From NCBI GenBank assembly GCA_037176885.1, contig JAWWNJ010000031.1, positions 1,426,001-1,490,000 on the forward strand: a stretch of DNA of 64,000 nt, given 5' to 3'. Position numbers and translations under genes: made by a program. This document shows positions 59,901-64,000 of this stretch, piece by piece (position 1 is the first letter of the stretch; every line of letters begins with the position of its first letter). The notes beneath the pieces were generated by a model, which saw only the letters and a list, made by a program, of their open reading frames with translations, was not told where the DNA came from and searched no databases. This stretch comes from Favolaschia claudopus (Eukaryota > Basidiomycota > Agaricomycetes > Agaricales > Mycenaceae).

Positions 59901-62900
59901 GCAACATCTTTCCCAGTCTCGCCGCACACCTATTGCCCGATCTTTTTCCCCCATTCGCGAACTCCTTCGAAAGATGGAAGCAACACCTGGCTCCCATGAT
60001 CCCGCCGTTCACCAAAGCCTGTACCTTGCTCGCGTGCGCGCGGTGGACGACGCGGAATTGAGATTCAAGACCTGGACCGATGATGCCGACACACTGATCA
60101 AACAAGTCTCGGAGGCGCAAAGGGCTGAAGCGGCTCGTCTAGAAGCGGAGCGCATCGCAGAAGAGCAGCGGCTTCAGGCTGAGAGAGAACGAATTGCTGC
60201 AGAGGAGGCTGAGCGGGCACGACTGGAGCGCGAGCGTTTGGAGGAGGAGGAACGCGTGCGACTGGAGCAGGAGCGATTGGCGGAGGAGCGGCGTCTTCAA
60301 GCGGAGAAGGAACGGATTGCCGCAGAGGAGGCTGCTCAAGCCCTTATCGCCAAGCAAAAGGCCGAGGAAGAGGAGCGCGTTAGACTAGAGCTGGCTCGTC
60401 TGGAAGAGGAACGCCGGCTGCAAGCAGAAAGGGAGCGCATCGCTGCCGAGGAGGCTGAGCGGGCGCGTCTAGAACGAGAGCGCCTGGAGATGGAGGAGAA
60501 ACTTCGACTTGCGGAGGAGCAACTGGCTGAGGAACGCCGATTGCAAGCCGAGCGGGCTCGCCTCGCCGCTGAACAAGCAGAAAGAGAGCGCGTTGAAAAG
60601 GAGCGGTTGGAGAAAGAAGAAAGGGAACGGGTGGAAGAGGAGCGTCGGCAGCAAGCTGAAAAAGAACGTCTCGCCTCCGAAGAGGTTGAGCGTGCACGCA
60701 TAGCAGCGGAAAAGGCAGAACAAGAGCGGGTAGAAGCTGAGCGGTTGGCGAGAGAGGAGAGGGCTCGGATCGAAGAAGCACAGCGACTGGAGGCTGAGCA
60801 GGCTCGTCTCGCTGCTGAAGCAGCTGAGAAGTTAGAACAAGAGCGTGTGGAAAAGGAGCGTCAAGCAATGGAGGCTAGGCTGAAAATGGTGGAGGAACAG
60901 TTGGCGGAGGAGCGCCGTCTGGCCGCTGAAAAAGCCGAGCAGGAACGCTTAGAAAGGGAACGTCAACTTCAGGCGAAAAAAGAGCGCTTAGCAGCCGAGG
61001 AGGCTGACAAGGCGCGACCAAAAATCGAGCTGTCCTCCCCCGTTCATGGCAAGCTTTATTTCATGTGTTTAAATATAATTCTTGGCTCACCGGCTTGATG
61101 CAGATGTCTTTGGACTCCGTGTTGGGCCCTCTCTAACACCAGAGATGAGTGAGCTACAAAATCGAATCTTCAGTCTCAGGAAAAGGCTTCGCACCCTGAG
61201 CATCGAAGGGCTCGCAATCTCTTCCGTGCTCCCACCTGAGAATGAACTCGACCGAGCCTTTCGCGAGTTTTTTTCGCTTTGCGAGGAAGTCACTGCCTTG
61301 CCTCCTTCCGCCGAAGATCCTTCGATCAACGCAGAATTGAATTCGCTGAGGACCGAGATCGAGCGTGCCACCCACCTCATCGAACATCTGGAGAATCTAC
61401 AGAAATTCTGCCAAGTCCTCCATTCCTGCGATGCCGCTTTGAGCGATCTCCTGGAGCACATTGACACATATCCGAGTGCGCCTTTATCGGTGACTTCGTC
61501 TTTCCAAGCACCGAAGGACCTTCCGCCGGAAGAGCAGCTCAGCTCTCGACTTGCCTTCACGACTTCGGAAATCGATCGTATGATGAAGTTGTTCGTTGCG
61601 GTGAAAGATGACGAGAGAGCAATCGCTGAGCGGGATCGCATTCAACAGACTTGGAGCGAGCTCGAGGAAATGGCGAAGGATCGGATTATAGGCAGACGTT
61701 CTCGACCGGTGAGCGTTAGTAGCTCAGCCAGTCGCGGTTCCGGACGAAACAGTCGTGCGTCTCTCAACAGTCGCGCTTCAATAGAAAGCAGGCCTTCGTC
61801 CATCAGAAAATCCCCTACCAAGGCTCCCACTTACTCCGGTCTTTCTGCCTCTCCCGCTACAACTGGTCCTTCACTGCGTGCGCGAAGTCGGCTCATCCCT
61901 CCTCAGCCTCAAAATGGCTCTCGACGTTCGACGTACGGTACAGACCGCAGTCGACCTGCCAGTCAATTGTCGCATCTCTCGTCCAATCGTTCAACATCGG
62001 GACCTGTGACGCATGGATCCACCTTCGCATCGAGGCAGCGGACAACCAGCATGGTTCCCCCTGCTAATGTTCCTCCGCGGCGTGCTTCTGCAACTGCTCA
62101 ATTCCATCGCGAACGAACCGCTTCACCCACTGTGTCTGAAGCGTCTTCCTATTCTCGCTCCTTCATGAGCCCTTCGTCCCGGTCGTCATCTGTGTCTACT
62201 ACAAATTGGTCGCGCACACCTCGGTATTCACTTGCCCCACCACCGAAAACAACCCCTCCTAGGAAGACTGCACCTCCGCCGAGGAAAAAGTACGTCGCCA
62301 ATCCCAAAAACAAACTCGATGTCGCTGTTGGAGAAGTCGTCAACAAACTTCCCGTTGGAATCAGCATAGAGGGTGTCTCGGACAGTTGGAAGGACCAGAG
62401 TGGGAAGTATTGGATTGGCGACCTGGATCCCAAACTTTGCTTCTGCCGCATCCTTCGCTCTCAGACTGTCATGGTTCGCGTCGGCGGCGGGTGGACTGAA
62501 TTATCCAAGTGCGTCTGATCTATGTCGCTCTTCACTCCAAATTTTAACTATCAACAGGTTTATTCGGGATCATTTCGCGGATAGTTTCCGCATGCTGGAG
62601 AATTCACCGCCTGGCCCTGGGACTGCTGCTGCTGGTAGTGAACCGAAATGGATCAGTTCGACCACACTACTCGAGGCCGCGGAATCAGAAGAGACGACAC
62701 CGCCGAGACCACCACGCACACCGGAACCACGTACTTCCCTCGTACCCTCGTTCTCTCTTGTGACTCCCACCGGTGGTAGCCCACACTCGCTCAAATCCTC
62801 ACCCTCGATCAATGGGTCGCCGCTCAATCAATCCCTGACGCCCCTGCAATTCATACGTCGGGCAGAGCCTCATGAAGCACCTTCGAGTCCCTCCAAAACC

Positions 62901-62999
62901 GCTTCCCATGTGTCACATCCCCATCCCCATCCCCATCAACGTACACGGACTACATCCTCCATCAACACCCCTGCTCGCAATTCAATCTGGCGTCCATAA
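56979..62999 (+). CDS. Large spectrin/coiled-coil protein with GAS2 domain
   Basis: Very long cytoskeletal-type protein (about 1,900 residues). It starts [20 protein letters not shown]. The first 1,000 residues are helical, spectrin-repeat-like ([68 protein letters not shown]). From about 60118 to 61020 runs an uninterrupted charged helix rich in [24 protein letters not shown] repeats. A GC-AG intron (61049-61103) leads into a further helical part and a Ser/Arg-rich linker. The GAS2 domain is near the end: [60 protein letters not shown] and ELSKFIRDHF. GAS2 domains bind microtubules. Stop TAA 62997-62999. Confidence 0.88.
61049..61103 (+). other. GC-AG intron in GAS2-domain gene
   Basis: The donor GCAAGC follows CCCGTTCATG and the acceptor is ATGCAG, giving VHG-type exon end [15 protein letters not shown]. 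The GT at about 61066 leaves the wrong phase. Confidence 0.75.
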
Positions 63000-63254
63000 T
63001 CTTTCAAATAGTTTGGTTTCCGCGTTATCTTCGTCCTTGTTTTGTATAATGTATTTAGTATCGCTGTCTCTCCTTAGACTTCCCTGCTGTATCTATCTCG
63101 CTCACGGTAACTATAATTCTCACTCACGAACATGTAGTAGCAGTCATTGAACTATAATTAAATCTATTAGGGATATATGCGTTGGGTCTGACGAATTTCG
63201 AGTGGGACTAGGAGAATGTGCTAGTTAGAAGATACACTGTACGTCCTTCAAGGG

Positions 63255-64000
63255 TCATCGTTTGACTTTTTCTACTCCGTGTTTAGTTTTCAGGTGCTTG
63301 TTCAGAACATCCAACCGCTTGAAAGCAGCTGATCCTGGGCAAAGCAAGCAAATGAAAGGCTGCGCATCCTCGTGAGTCCGCTCGTGTCGCCGAAGCTCGT
63401 TGTTTCGCCTGTAGCGCTTTGGACTGCATAGGAATCAGTCGCATCCAGAAACTATGACCCAGACAAGAAAGACTGGCAACACACCATTGCGTACACTTGA
63501 ACCGCTGCAAGTCGAGATGAGAGCCAAGATGAACGATCATATGATCCCTTCGCTTGTTCACCTGCGTGCATCCAACGATGTAGCACCGGAAATCCTGCAT
63601 CATGGCCCCAGTATCGGTCAGTTTCCCTGTAAACGCGGCAAGCCAGTCGTTGTCGAAATCTTCAACGCCAGGATTGCGTTGCTGATAGCGTGCGGCCTTG
63701 GCCTTGAGGTCCTCCGGCGTGATCCCATGGTGTGCATTCATGATGGGGGTACCAGAGATGGCTTCCCGCGCAGATGTTGGTATGTGGTTCTTTTTCCGCC
63801 TCTTGGAAGGGACTGTGTCGGAGGAGAGAGTTTTGCGCTTCAAATTTGCGGATGCCGTATCCATTGCGTCTTGGAAGGTCGGCGGACTGGGAGGTACTGG
63901 GGTTAGGATGCGCTCTGAGCTGGTCTCGTCGTCGTCGATCAGCATAGAAGGGAGACTTGGGAGACATTCGACCGTGGATGCGTAAAAGGGCGGGCGGATG
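63255..64000 (-). CDS. C2H2 zinc-finger protein (5' end outside window)
   Basis: Partial gene, open to the right edge of the window. The visible N-terminal part (PSMLIDDDETSSERILTPVP) is acidic and Pro-rich, then DTVPSKRRKKNHIP, a likely nuclear signal. Two or three C2H2 fingers follow: CYIVGCTQVNKRRDHMIVHL, then across an intron CTQCPKRYRRNNELRRHERT-H and CLLCPGSAAFKRLDVLNKHL-KTKH. The end is GVEKVKR with TGA at 63255-63257. A DNA-binding transcription factor is the likely role; targets are unknown. Confidence 0.78.

Overview
This window is nuclear DNA of a filamentous basidiomycete, most likely an agaricomycete. Genes are packed on both strands with 40-500 bp between them. Nearly every gene is cut by many introns of about 45-65 nt, and the protein content is fungal: a mitochondrial-type cytochrome assembly factor, fungal lysine synthesis, YAT-family permeases and an SPX-ankyrin PHO81-type protein. 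There are no operons, Shine-Dalgarno sites, CRISPR arrays or phage genes. I reconstructed 31 genes by following protein-family motifs across splice sites, so most spans are genomic ranges containing several introns. The first gene runs off the left edge and the last one off the right edge.

Layout. 1-6.6 kb: the end of an ABC transporter, then amino-acid permease copy 1. 7-11 kb: an EFM6-type lysine methyltransferase head to head with a RAD51D-like recombinase, then a CBM48 (Crp1/Mdg1-like) protein. 11-19 kb: HBS1 head to head with mitochondrial ssDNA-binding protein RIM1, a UPF0303 protein, and peroxin PEX12. 19-27 kb: a PHO81-like SPX/ankyrin/GDPD protein, mitochondrial BolA head to head with COX15, and proteasome subunit PRE5. 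27-37.4 kb: a large RGG-rich protein, VFA1, glutathione-dependent formaldehyde dehydrogenase, an ACBD5-like tail-anchored acyl-CoA-binding protein, and mitoribosomal mS34 head to head with GatC. 37.5-46.3 kb: permease copy 2, dUTPase, a WKF protein and PRP6. 46.5-53 kb: an F-box-like protein, ARL1, CDT2 and LYS12. 53-64 kb: a W/G-rich protein, a coiled-coil membrane protein, a roughly 1,900-residue GAS2-domain protein and a partial C2H2 zinc-finger gene.

How it fits together. The genes are mainly housekeeping and do not form a biosynthetic or mobile cluster. Many are arranged as divergent pairs sharing a short promoter, and two pairs are mitochondrial on both sides (BOL3/COX15 and mS34/GatC, the latter with only 39 bp between start codons).

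The most notable signal is in splicing. At least seven introns, and probably eight, appear to use a GC donor (mostly GCAAGT) instead of GT. In each supported case only the GC donor restores the expected protein motif. They occur in the CBM48 gene, formaldehyde dehydrogenase (two), ACBD5-like gene, permease copy 2 (three), the GAS2 gene and possibly dUTPase. There are also 15-nt coding exons in VFA1, a 31-nt intron in PEX12, and an intron directly after the ATG of PRE5. I found no clearly novel enzymatic system. The uncharacterised conserved proteins at 27.3-30.8, 53.3-55.5 and 55.8-56.7 kb are the best candidates for undescribed biology.
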